Assembly: GCA_010093685.1 (NCBI GenBank)
Contig: MU006235.1
Location: 635,780-699,779, forward strand
From: Ophiobolus disseminans
Lineage: Eukaryota; Ascomycota; Dothideomycetes; Pleosporales; Phaeosphaeriaceae
DNA: 64,000 bases
Direction: 5' to 3'
Numbering within the stretch: position 1 is the first letter of the stretch; every line of letters starts with the position of its first letter. The notes beneath the pieces were generated by a model. The model was given only the letters and a program-made list of their open reading frames with translations. It searched no databases and was not told the origin of the DNA. This document shows, piece after piece, positions 26,027-34,826 of the stretch. A program made the position numbers and the translations under genes.

Positions 26027-26653
26027 TCACTGCGGCTCCTGACACCCCTCACAAATCAACAAATACTCCCCCTTCGTCGCCCACACCACTTTCCCGCCAC
26101 ACGTCTCACAGGGCTCATGCACAGCTTCAATAACGTGTCCTTGCCCGTCTTTCTCGCCCTCGTCGAGCTGTATGACTTTTACGCCTGTGGCGGATTCTTC
26201 GTAGGCTTTGGGGGCTGTGGGTGAGGATGGAGTTGTAGTGGGACTGGCAGGTGGGTCTGTAGGGCTGTTTGGAGGCGGGAGGGAGCCGGATGGTACGGTG
26301 GAGCGCCAGGCTTTGATGGCGGTGGCTGAGAGGGTTGGGCATCGGGAGGTGCTTGAGTCAGGTTGGGATATGTTTGCGGAGGAGTCGGGGTCGGGTTGTT
26401 TCGTGGCTGATTTTGAAGATGTGAGTGAGGGCTTGAGGACGCCTTCAAGACCTTTAGTAGCCAGTGTCTTTGAAGACTTCGTCGCTTCCTCGAGGACGAA
26501 AGCATCTGGTACGTCTGCTTCGTCGATTGCGAAACGCACAGTCTTCCTTTTTGACGATGTCCTCGATGTTGCGGACGTTGGAGACGCGGGTACCTCTTCG
26601 CCCTCGATGTCGAAGCGCACGGTTTTCTTAGGTGTGTTGGCTTGGTCGGTCAT
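26027..26653 (-). CDS. Small protein with twin KTVRF motifs and a C-terminal C4 zinc knuckle, hypothetical
   Basis: No known family recognised. From the ATG at 26653 it encodes 208 residues. KTVRF occurs twice in a repeated context (KKTVRFDIEGEEVP at about 9-22 and KRKTVRFAIDEADVP at about 35-49); KTVRF fits the RVxF docking motif for protein phosphatase 1, an inference only. The middle is Ser/Pro/Thr-rich. The C-terminus holds CETCGGKVVW and CEGCQEPQ, a C-x2-C...C-x2-C knuckle likely to bind zinc. The frame stays open upstream to an ATG at 26941, adding 96 residues (304 in all), but that part reads like untranslated leader and begins 23 bp from a MITE-like element. The next gene on the same strand also ends in a C4 knuckle. 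Confidence 0.6.
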   Translation of the reverse strand: MTDQANTPKKTVRFDIEGEEVPASPTSATSRTSSKRKTVRFAIDEADVPDAFVLEEATKSSKTLATKGLEGVLKPSLTSSKSATKQPDPDSSANISQPDSSTSRCPTLSATAIKAWRSTVPSGSLPPPNSPTDPPASPTTTPSSPTAPKAYEESATGVKVIQLDEGEKDGQGHVIEAVHEPCETCGGKVVWATKGEYLLICEGCQEPQ

Positions 26654-26963
26654 ATCTGCAGAGTATTCAGAAGGCCTTCTGCTGTGTGGTAGCTTGCCAG
26701 GAGGAGATACTGCGCGAAGTGATGGCAGGGTTGAGGTGTTGGCGTCAACGCCACTAGGTGTGTAAACGCGTGCGTTTGCATGCGAACGTGGAGCTGCTAG
26801 GCTGGCAGGGTATGTGAATTGGGAGGGTAGAAAACAGAGTAGTAATAGCTCAAGAGTTTGGTACTTCACGTAAATGTTGACGAGTGGATGTGGGGTTACT
26901 TTACGTGCAATAGAAATTGGGGTGTCTTCGACTCTTAACATGACAGTCGTCTTAACATCTAGG

Positions 26964-27117
26964 AGTCTCTTAGTAAGTCACGAAAGCTAAAAGTAAGAAT
27001 ACACTACCCTGTATATCTACAGAGACTTTTTATATTTTAGAATAATTAGTACATACGTAGATGTAGTCGCCAAGCTTAACCTTTTCTCTCTAACTTTCAT
27101 GACTTACTCAGAGAGGG
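26964..27117. mobile_element. MITE-like element with imperfect terminal inverted repeats
   Basis: An AT-rich block of about 154 bp bounded by matching ends: left gtctcttagtaagtcacg (from 26965), and the right end (27091-27117), whose reverse complement reads ctctctgagtaagtcatg. Both ends continue into gaaag[c/t]ta. It has no coding capacity. A diverged copy of the core lies at 42218-42328. No clear target-site duplication was found, so the exact ends are uncertain. The superfamily is not identifiable from the termini. Confidence 0.6.
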
Positions 27118-27473
27118 TGTACATCGCAAGTTCAACATTGGCAAGGGAATAAATATCGATTTGGGTACTGCTCTCTTCTACTTTACATCTTCCAACTCAA
27201 ATTTCAATATTAACCCCAATTTCTGCATTCCAACTCCCCTACTCCTCCCCCGTCCCAATCCCATCCCCTTCTCTCTTTTGTCTCTTATCTCAATTCCACG
27301 GCCTACAATTTTTATACTTATTCTCACACGCCCAACCATCTTTTAGCGTATCCAACACCCAAAAATGCAGCCCCTCACACACACTACTCGCCCAGAAGAC
27401 CGCAAAATATACGCCCGCATTAACATACGCCAGAAAGCCCCAAACCACTCCCAGAATTGCGTCGAAAAGGCGG

Positions 27474-27770
27474 CTAGTTAGGAAAGTGACACTCTGGACA
27501 ATCGTGGAGAGCAGTGGCGTGTAAAGTAGTGCCGCAATGCCAACACTCGCCGAGAGAAGAAGTATGAGTGTCGCGGATGTCGGGAATGAGGGTCCAGTCG
27601 ATTTTGTCGTCATCATCGCTGTCGGCGGGGGCGGAGGTGCTGGGTTGTTTTCGCGGCGGTGATACATTGCCGTTCTGCGCATTTCTTTGCGCGGATAGTG
27701 ATGCTGCTGTTGTTGTTGACGCCGATGGAAGATTTGTGTTCGAAGTTCCTGTTCTGCGAACGTCGGACAT
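27474..27770 (-). CDS. Small C4 zinc-ribbon protein, hypothetical
   Basis: 98 residues from the ATG at 27770. The N-terminal 55 residues are Ser/Thr/Ala-rich and probably disordered, then an acidic run DSDDDD, KIDWTLIPDIRDTH, and a C-terminal C4 ribbon with CWHCGTTLHATALHDCPEC. I favour this frame because the CxxC...CPEC pair is unlikely by chance. A second minus-strand frame (27290-27682) overlaps it and codes for hydrophobic segments. A 73-nt intron (weak GTGTTG donor, ctaactag end) would join this frame in phase to the second one, replacing the ribbon by a membrane segment. Neither function nor the correct isoform can be settled here. Confidence 0.5.
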   Translation of the reverse strand: MSDVRRTGTSNTNLPSASTTTAASLSAQRNAQNGNVSPPRKQPSTSAPADSDDDDKIDWTLIPDIRDTHTSSLGECWHCGTTLHATALHDCPECHFPN

Positions 27771-28405
27771 GCGAGGAAGACGACGGGTTATGTATGTGGA
27801 TGTGGTGTTTGCTGTGTTGGGTGGGCGTTTGTTGGAACGTTTGGTTGTTTGTGTAAGGGTAAGTGGGGATAGTAGGTTTGGGGGATGACGGAGGGAGGGG
27901 GAGATGTCATATAGTGGGTTTTGGACTTGAAGGGGTGGGGGATTGCATGGTGGGCGGTGTGATTGCTTGGGATTCATGGGTGGGCGTGAAGTGAGAGGTG
28001 AAGTGAGGTTTGAGTGAAGAAGGTGCGAGGAAGGGGGTTGGTAGTGATAGGAATAGACTCTGGAGAAGCAATATTGATGTATCTGTCAATGGGGTGAGTA
28101 TAGACAGGCTTCAGGCAAAGACCTTTTATATCATGGGCCTGGATTGCAGTCTTGTCAAGCCGTTAGCATCAACATCACTATGTCATATAGCTCACTATGC
28201 GTCAAGCGAGACCTCCAGTATCACATACGTCTTGCGAGCCATTCCCGTTCATATCTCCCCTTCCACACTCAACCCATCACACTCACCCAGCATATAATCT
28301 CTCTCCCACCGCTCCACATACACACCAAATCCCAAGCCAGACTCCTCAACCAACACACACACACACCGCCCAACACAGTGGCAGCGCTACTCCGCCACAT
28401 CCACA
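27771..28405. other. Divergent promoter region
   Basis: Lies between the minus-strand zinc-ribbon gene and the plus-strand small ORF. A G-rich stretch at 27880-28030 and a CA-rich stretch at 28260-28400 with a short (CA)n run. No other gene seen. Confidence 0.5.
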
Positions 28406-28798
28406 ATGTCCAACACACCCTCGATCCACATCCAGACCTCCACCGAGATCCACACCTCGACCCCAACCCGCCCAGCCCTAACACGCACAACAACATTATC
28501 CTTCCTCGAGCCAGCACCCGAAGAAAAGCGCTCGACATCTCGAAAGTCACCGTCGCCACCCCGAGGAAAAAGTCCTGCGCCCCCAGATATGGTGGAGAAG
28601 CACAAAGCTAGTGGGCGGCAGTTATCGTTTGACAAGCGCACCGATTCGTTCAAGGGGGATAGCGCGGATACGGGACCGAAGGTTTTGAGTCGAGATGGCG
28701 AGGGGGCGAAGAGTGAGAAAGAAAACGGTGCTGGAAGGACTGGAATGACGAATAGGAGGGATGATACCGCATTAGCAAGTACTCGGAATGAGACGTGA
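28406..28798 (+). CDS. Small disordered protein, hypothetical
   Basis: 130 residues starting MSNTPSIHIQTSTEIHTSTP after a CA-rich leader. It is Ser/Pro/Lys-rich with SPSPPRGKSPAPP and has no hydrophobic core or known domain. Codons shift from C-ending at the 5' end to G/T-ending at the 3' end, as in recognised genes of this window, which supports it as coding. Its 3' end is 100 bp from the end of the convergent glutamate-cysteine ligase modifier gene. Confidence 0.45.
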   Translation: MSNTPSIHIQTSTEIHTSTPTRPALTRTTTLSFLEPAPEEKRSTSRKSPSPPRGKSPAPPDMVEKHKASGRQLSFDKRTDSFKGDSADTGPKVLSRDGEGAKSEKENGAGRTGMTNRRDDTALASTRNET

Positions 28799-28898
28799 AG
28801 ATATGCTGAACGCTGAGGATGTGGTGTAGACTGCGAAGTGCAATATCTGGTGTTTGGCAATATACCCAAATTCAAGGATTCGATTGTGTATGCACGCC

Positions 28899-29819
28899 CT
28901 ACTCTTTCAGCTCTGCGACTGCAAAGTATCCCTTATTCTCCACCACTCCCCTGTCTTTGACGACTGCTGTGTACTTGACGACCCACTGCGGCTCAACGTC
29001 GCCCTTTAGCCCGTCTTCATTGCCTTGTCCTGCCAATACGCCAGATCCGTTGTCGCCCGACCCCAGTATCTGCCTTAATGTCCCTCGTGGGAGGATGTTG
29101 GTGCAGTCATTGTGTGTAAGGAGTTCGATCTGCTGCTGCTTTGCGTATATGATGAGTGGCTTCGGGACCACGCAGCAGTCTCGTACGTTGATCTGATTAA
29201 CGCTCGGCTTGATCTTGGTCTGTTCGAGGAACTTGCTGAGCCGTGTGACGCCAAGTTCCGCAATGCCTAGTCTCGATACAAGGCCCTCCTGGTGTAGCTT
29301 TTCTAGTGTCCGCCAGGTCGTAATCATGGTCTCGATGTCTTCGGGTGGGACCTCGGCGTCTGCGCAGTCCCCGTCGTTGTCTGAAGCAGATTGTGGCGCC
29401 GACGGTGGCTCGTCGAAATCCGAGTCTTCGTCGTCTGCGTCGAATGATATGCCTGGAAAGCTCACAATGAGCAGGTCTATTGACGATGCGCCCAGCTCCT
29501 TCAGCACCAGTTCTATCGCTTCCCGTGTCTGTGAGCACCGCCTATCTGCGGGTATGTTCGGCAGGTAGAACAGCTTGACTGTGATATCGTATGATTCTCG
29601 CGGCTCGGTAAGGGGTGAGGGTGTATTTGTGGGTATCGAGAGGGCGGAGCCTGACTGTGTGGTCCATGACTTGTACCTGGACTTGGGTGTTACGCCATTG
29701 GTCGCGGTGGATGTGGAGAAGGGCTGGTGGACGGAGAAGTTGGCGCGGAGGGCGGATGTGAGTTCGGTGTTGGATTTCTCGAAGAATGGACGCCGTATCA
29801 CGGACGGTCCTCCAGACAT
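28899..29819 (-). CDS. Glutamate-cysteine ligase modifier (regulatory) subunit
   Basis: Binds the catalytic subunit of glutamate-cysteine ligase and raises its activity in the first, rate-limiting step of glutathione synthesis in the cytosol (family knowledge). Single exon, 306 residues. It has the aldo-keto-reductase-like fold of GCLM: DLLIVSFPGISFD, an acidic insert (DADDEDSDFDEPP), TWRTLEKLHQEGLVSRLGIA, the diagnostic KPSVNQINVRDCCVVPKPLI, then YAKQQQIELLTHNDCTNILP and WVVKYTAVVKDRGVVENKGY near the end. The first 75 residues are low-complexity with FFEKSNTELTSALRANFS. It is transcribed away from AP-1 sigma, with about 470 bp between the two starts. Confidence 0.9.
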   Translation of the reverse strand: MSGGPSVIRRPFFEKSNTELTSALRANFSVHQPFSTSTATNGVTPKSRYKSWTTQSGSALSIPTNTPSPLTEPRESYDITVKLFYLPNIPADRRCSQTREAIELVLKELGASSIDLLIVSFPGISFDADDEDSDFDEPPSAPQSASDNDGDCADAEVPPEDIETMITTWRTLEKLHQEGLVSRLGIAELGVTRLSKFLEQTKIKPSVNQINVRDCCVVPKPLIIYAKQQQIELLTHNDCTNILPRGTLRQILGSGDNGSGVLAGQGNEDGLKGDVEPQWVVKYTAVVKDRGVVENKGYFAVAELKE

Positions 29820-30289
29820 GACATTCCTGACATGGTCAGTGGTGGTTTTTGATTGCGCGGTTCGAGAGGCCTACGAGGTGGAAAGTATGAGCTTCATGGC
29901 GGTTGAGTTGTGTGTTGTTATGATAAAAAAAAGTGTGAACGTATTGCTTCTGCTTGTATATCAAGATTACGGAGAGAGGGGGATACGTGAGTCGCGACAA
30001 AGTGAAGAGACGGGATGAAATGTTTGTCAGCCAATGTGGATCCACTTCAGGAAGTCGGTGGCGGTTGGATGGGAAGGCGCGATTGCAGGACGTCAACAAA
30101 CACGCGATCGATTGGTATATGGGTGAGAAAAAGTGCAAGAGGAGGGATCAAGATGGTGTATACATGCTGGTTGTGGATAGCGGGGGTGATGCGCATTGAC
30201 GTGCAGCTTAATCTCGCGGGGTGAGTGACCGCCGAGCACAGGCACATAATCTCTAGAGAACACACCAACACCTCTTCTCCCCAGCCACC
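29820..30289. other. Divergent promoter, GCLM (-) and AP-1 sigma (+)
   Basis: 470 bp between two oppositely oriented start codons. No coding frame of interest. An A8 run occurs at about 29924-29931. Confidence 0.6.
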
Positions 30290-31000
30290 ATGACGATAAA
30301 GTGAGTCCTCCTGTTATCCACCACAACAATGGCTGTGCACGTGCTAATGACAACAGATACCTCATCCTGCTCTCGCGGCAGGGCAAAGTGGTAGGTGCCT
30401 CACCCTGATTTCTACTGCCACCTGCTGAAGCCCGGTAGCGCCTAGCCAAGTGGTTCACCACGCTCGCGCCCAAAGACAAGGCCAAGATTGTCAAAGACGT
30501 CTCCCAGCTCGTCCTCGCCCGCCGCACGCGCATGTGCAACTTCCTCGAGTACAAGGGTCCGTCGCTCCAGCAGCAGTAGCGCGTCGCTAGGCTCACACTT
30601 TTTTCAGACACCAAGATCGTATATCGCCGATATGCCTCGCTCTTCTTCATCGCCGGCTGCGACTCCACCGACAACGAGCTGATCACGCTCGAAATCGTCC
30701 ACCGCTATGTCGAGCAGATGGACAAGTATTACGGCAACGTCTGCGAGCTCGACATCATCTTCAACTTCCAGAAGGCCTACTTCATCCTCGACGAACTGCT
30801 GTTGGCGGGCGAGATGCAGGAGAGCAGCAAGAAAAACGTGCTTAGATGCATAGGTCAGCAGGACAGCCTCGAGGACATGGAGGTGAGTGAGGTCTGAAGT
30901 GCTTCGCTGTCCGCTTGCTTTGTCCTGTCCCAGCGCTCCACGGCTGACGCCCACCCTCCTTGCTCAGGCCGAGGACGACATCGTCACCAAGATCATGTAG
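30290..31000 (+). CDS. APS1: AP-1 clathrin adaptor complex sigma subunit
   Basis: Small subunit of the AP-1 complex, which sorts cargo between the trans-Golgi and endosomes. Five exons, 30290-30300, 30357-30390, 30439-30556, 30608-30882 and 30968-31000, give 156 residues; all introns are GT-AG and phases agree. The protein starts [20 protein letters not shown] and contains [53 protein letters not shown], and [20 protein letters not shown] followed directly by ELLLAGE. The arginines and RRYASL match AP-1 sigma better than AP-2 or AP-3. The first exon is only 11 nt. A perfect 12-bp hairpin overlaps the stop codon. Confidence 0.94.
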
Positions 31001-31027
31001 TATACGTGTACGAAGCGTATACTACAT
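30995..31027 (+). other. Hairpin over the AP-1 sigma stop codon
   Basis: atgtagtatacg (30995-31006) and cgtatactacat (31016-31027) are perfect reverse complements separated by a 9-nt loop. The left arm includes the last Met codon and the TAG stop. The palindrome is symmetric, so it could act in RNA or DNA. No role is known to me. Confidence 0.7.
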
Positions 31028-32280
31028 CTCTTGCGCCCTTCTTCGCCGCCCATTGCGACCGTTCGCAATGATATCAAGACATGCCGCTGACCGAACCCTC
31101 CCCGGACCACAGGATGCAGACCAGTTCACAGGCCGTCTTCGAGACAGCGGCATGATATGAAGCAAGGTTGACCACGGAATGAGCAATATTACGGGGCGTT
31201 ATGGAAATGGAAAAGGTCGGGTCTGCGGGCCAGCTATGCGGTATACGACATTTCAAGCCTTTCGAGGCACGCATGCTGAACACCCTCCAAGCATAGGCGT
31301 CTCACAACGGAGCATGTCTACGGCGCACTGTGGCGAGGCCACTGGAGAACGCACTATCTGCCATCTTGCCTTGCAGCGCAGATGGCGATAGCTGTACTCT
31401 AAATCACTACCAATCAACATCTCAGTTGGCGGGCTCTGCTCGACCAAGTTAGGTTTGACACAAGCGGTCTTTTGACTCGAACGTGATCACAATATCATGC
31501 ATCGAGACTCCCCAGACATTTTTAGCTGTCCATTCCTTTCTTCTTTCTGTTTCTGTTAACAAGCTCAACCCTCTAGGCATAGATCTGTTCAAGCGTACAT
31601 CACAGCGCACATACACACCGTGACAGCAATCAGGTTCGGATCATTTGTTGATCCTTCACTCAGAACCTCAGCATGCATGTATCAAATGACTGTTGCCGAA
31701 GCACATAGTGCTTCATTATCAGGCAGCCTGTGCTGATTATCTTCATGTGCTTGAGCGAAGTCGAATATGACGTCCCACACCTGTTCCGCATCTTTGCGCA
31801 CCACTAACACCAGGGCTGGACACCATTCAGCCATCGCCAACTTCCCATACCGTCTCATCAACACACGCCGTTGGTCGAGGGTGGTCACAGAGCCGGCTCT
31901 GCTGCATCCAATCAGGAAAGCAGATCCGTGGCATGCCGCTGACTTAGCTCCAGGGACCGCCAAGGCAGCTCACCTTCTCCGCAGTCGACGTACAACGCAT
32001 GCCGGGACACCTCACACCACCACCGCCCCATAACGACCTACATGTCCCTTGCCTGCTAGACCGCTGTCTGGCCGTGCAACAGTATCCATCTCTCTCTGCA
32101 GCCAGCCTAGAGTCGTGAATATCGTTGTATCGGTTCGCGCAGACCACCCCCTCACGAAACAAAGAACCCCGACCGCCAGTAGCACCGGCTTACTGATAAG
32201 AATATCGCGCATAAGTAGCGAAATACAGACGCGACAAGGAATCCAAGGACTATTCAGGCGAAGAGCTCGAATCTGGCGCA
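31028..32280. other. Intergenic, AP-1 sigma 3' region and MAF1 promoter
   Basis: Short frames on both strands with no family resemblance. Nothing else identified. Confidence 0.55.
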
Positions 32281-33365
32281 ATGAAGGTGCGTGCATGATG
32301 CGATGAGCAGCTAGGCGATGATGTAGCTAACCGGAGCCGCAGTACCTCGATTTGTGCGCCCTCCACGAGGTCAACCTCGCCCTCAACTTCGACACACAAG
32401 ACACCGCCATTATTGGTGGATGCGACCTCTGGACCGTGAAAGCAGCCGGAAGCGACAAGAAATTATATAAGCGCATCGAGAAGACGCTCGAGGAGCGGCA
32501 CAAAGACCTGCTGGCATTTGTCGCAGACCACTCGGCACAGTCGGCTGCGCAATTTGCAGACCAGGTGGACATTGCGAGAGACACGCCATTCGGGAGCTTC
32601 AACGAGGCGTCTAACCGGCACACCTTCGCATACCTCATCGCAACACTTAATGCGACACACATCGACTACGATTTTGCAAACACCCTGAACCCCGACGAGT
32701 TCCGCCGCGAGACACAACACAGCATCATGCACAAGATCGATCAGACAATGTACTATTTACGACCACAAGTCTATTCTGCCGGCCTTCCCATCGGTGCAGT
32801 CACACCGCTAGGCTCGCCCATATGGAGCCCTCGATCGTGGCACCTGGTCGATAGTGAGATGGACATGGCGAACTGTGAATTCTATGCGTGGGAGCCGTCA
32901 GACGACCCATTCGCCGACGACGGCGCAATCTGGAGCCACCACTTCTTCCTCTACAACAAGGACCGCAAGCGCGTATGCTACTTCTACCTCCGCGGCGTCT
33001 CCGCCTTATCGAACAGCCCGAGCGTCGCCATGTCGCTCATGTCGAAGTTCAAGCAATCGAAATACGAATCAAGTGCCAATGCGGGGTCTAGAAAGCGCGC
33101 AGAATACTGGCTTGGCGATCGCGCGAAAAAGGGACTCGAGGCGTACGGCGACTCGGATGAACTGGACAACATGGTCATCGACCACCCGGGCGATATCGTT
33201 GATGCTGATCAGAACTTCTGGGTTCCGGTAAGAGAGACGAGCACAGATGCGGACTACTATGAAAGTGACGGCGACAGCGACGTCGAGGTTCTTGTTGCGC
33301 ACGAACAGGGAAAGAGTAGAGTTCGCACCATGAGCGAGGGCGTCATGGACCGGATGGAGCTCTGA
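32281..33365 (+). CDS. MAF1: Maf1, negative regulator of RNA polymerase III
   Basis: Represses Pol III transcription under nutrient or stress signals, downstream of TORC1 and PKA in yeast; it moves to the nucleus when dephosphorylated (family knowledge). Two exons: 32281-32286 (just ATG AAG) and 32343-33365, through a GTGCGT..gctaac..CGCAG intron, giving 342 residues. The splice produces the conserved start MKYLDLCALHEVNLALNF. Maf1 boxes are visible: DTAIIGGCDLWTVKAAGSDK, FGSFNEASNRHTFAYLIATL and DDGAIWSHHFFLYNKDRKRV followed by CYFYLRGVS. A Ser/Arg-rich segment (about 230-260) and an acidic C-terminus (DADYYESDGDSDVEVLV) follow. Length is ordinary for a fungal Maf1. Confidence 0.94.
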
Positions 33366-34826
33366 CGTGACTCTGACACGGCTTCAAGTCCACGGTGGCT
33401 TGGCCAGGTCAATCAACTTGGCCACACCACTCCGCTGATGTCGACTTTCCCTACTGTACGGGCATTACAGGCGTTTGGTATCTGTGTTTCTGCTTCACGC
33501 ATCATTTCCTTACCAGCTTCTTGAGCATGACGGCCACGACGGGGCGTTACGGTCGGTGGGAGCGACTTACGTCCTTGTTTCTTCGTCTGAGCTCGAGATA
33601 CCCCCTTTCCTTGTGTCGTATTTTTTGTACCGTAGGTTGTTTTGAATGGAGTTATGGGCGCGACGACGGGATGGTCGGAACGTCTTGATGGGTTATGCGA
33701 TGCGTTGACGAACGTGTGAGTTTAGTTGATGTCAATTGGATTGGAAATGGGATCGAAGTGGTATGTACATGACCTCACAGCAAGCAAAGCACGTATTTCA
33801 AGTTCCTGCTGCAAACCTTTTCGCTATGGCGAATTACGCCGCCGGTCCGCCTGCAGTTCCATCTAGGTTAGGTAGCTAGCTGCATATCCGCGTGGGTGTG
33901 GGAATTTTGCGGCTCGGTGTACGACAACGGTTGGACTGGGGATGGGGGGCCAGTTATATGTTGTTGAGTATACTGCTTGCACGTCTGCCGATTGATGGGG
34001 ACGTCTTGACATGGTTGTGGCATCTACTGATAGAAATTCTATAGGGGACCTCGCAGTAGCTATGTTCTTTGAGGTTAATGAGAAGGCAAGTAAAGCATGT
34101 CGGTCTTTGTTCAACATAATGGGAAGACTAATATCTGCCAGGAGGCATCGGTGATTTTGTTCAACAACTCTGCGAGGTATCCATTATCCACTTCGACGCT
34201 GAAAATACTAAACCAGTAGAAATGTAAAGTAACGCTCATATTCTATCTCATACTACATACTGCATGCTCGGGGACTTAGAAGAACGACAATGCGGGCCCG
34301 TAAGAGGTCAATTAAGTTTTTGCGGGCCAGGGTGGTACAGCCGGGGGGCGGTTAAGTTAGGTGTGTTCCGACATCGCGGGTTCTTTACTTTGCATGGCGC
34401 CGGTGCTGACTGCATATAGAGAACTGATGCGTGGTTGTCACTCGATGATGCGATTCATGGCCAAGTCCCATGAGGTATGATACGGGTGGTGCAACATAGC
34501 TGGCCATGTTCTTCTCGTGCCAACTGTGTGCCTTGCCATTGCTGCCTCAATGTCGCATACTGAGTTCTACCGCTTAGTGCAGTAATTTTATATTGCTGCA
34601 TGTGTCTAGATGAGAAAGGGCGGGGATCCGACAGACGCAGGGCCAATCACGTCAACAGTTACTTGTGCCTAGAACCATAATACACAGCCTTGGATGTGCG
34701 TATAAGCTTTACGAGGAAGGCTCGGTCCGAATCTAGTAGCAGACCAGATATTACACTTCAGATTGTACTTCAAGACAGCCATCCCAGATCTTACATTGAC
34801 TTTGACCGTCTCGCCTCCACGATACA
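33366..34826. other. Intergenic, 1.46 kb
   Basis: 3' region of MAF1 and promoter of the next gene. No frame with a recognisable product; a short G-rich tract at about 34297-34362. Confidence 0.55.
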
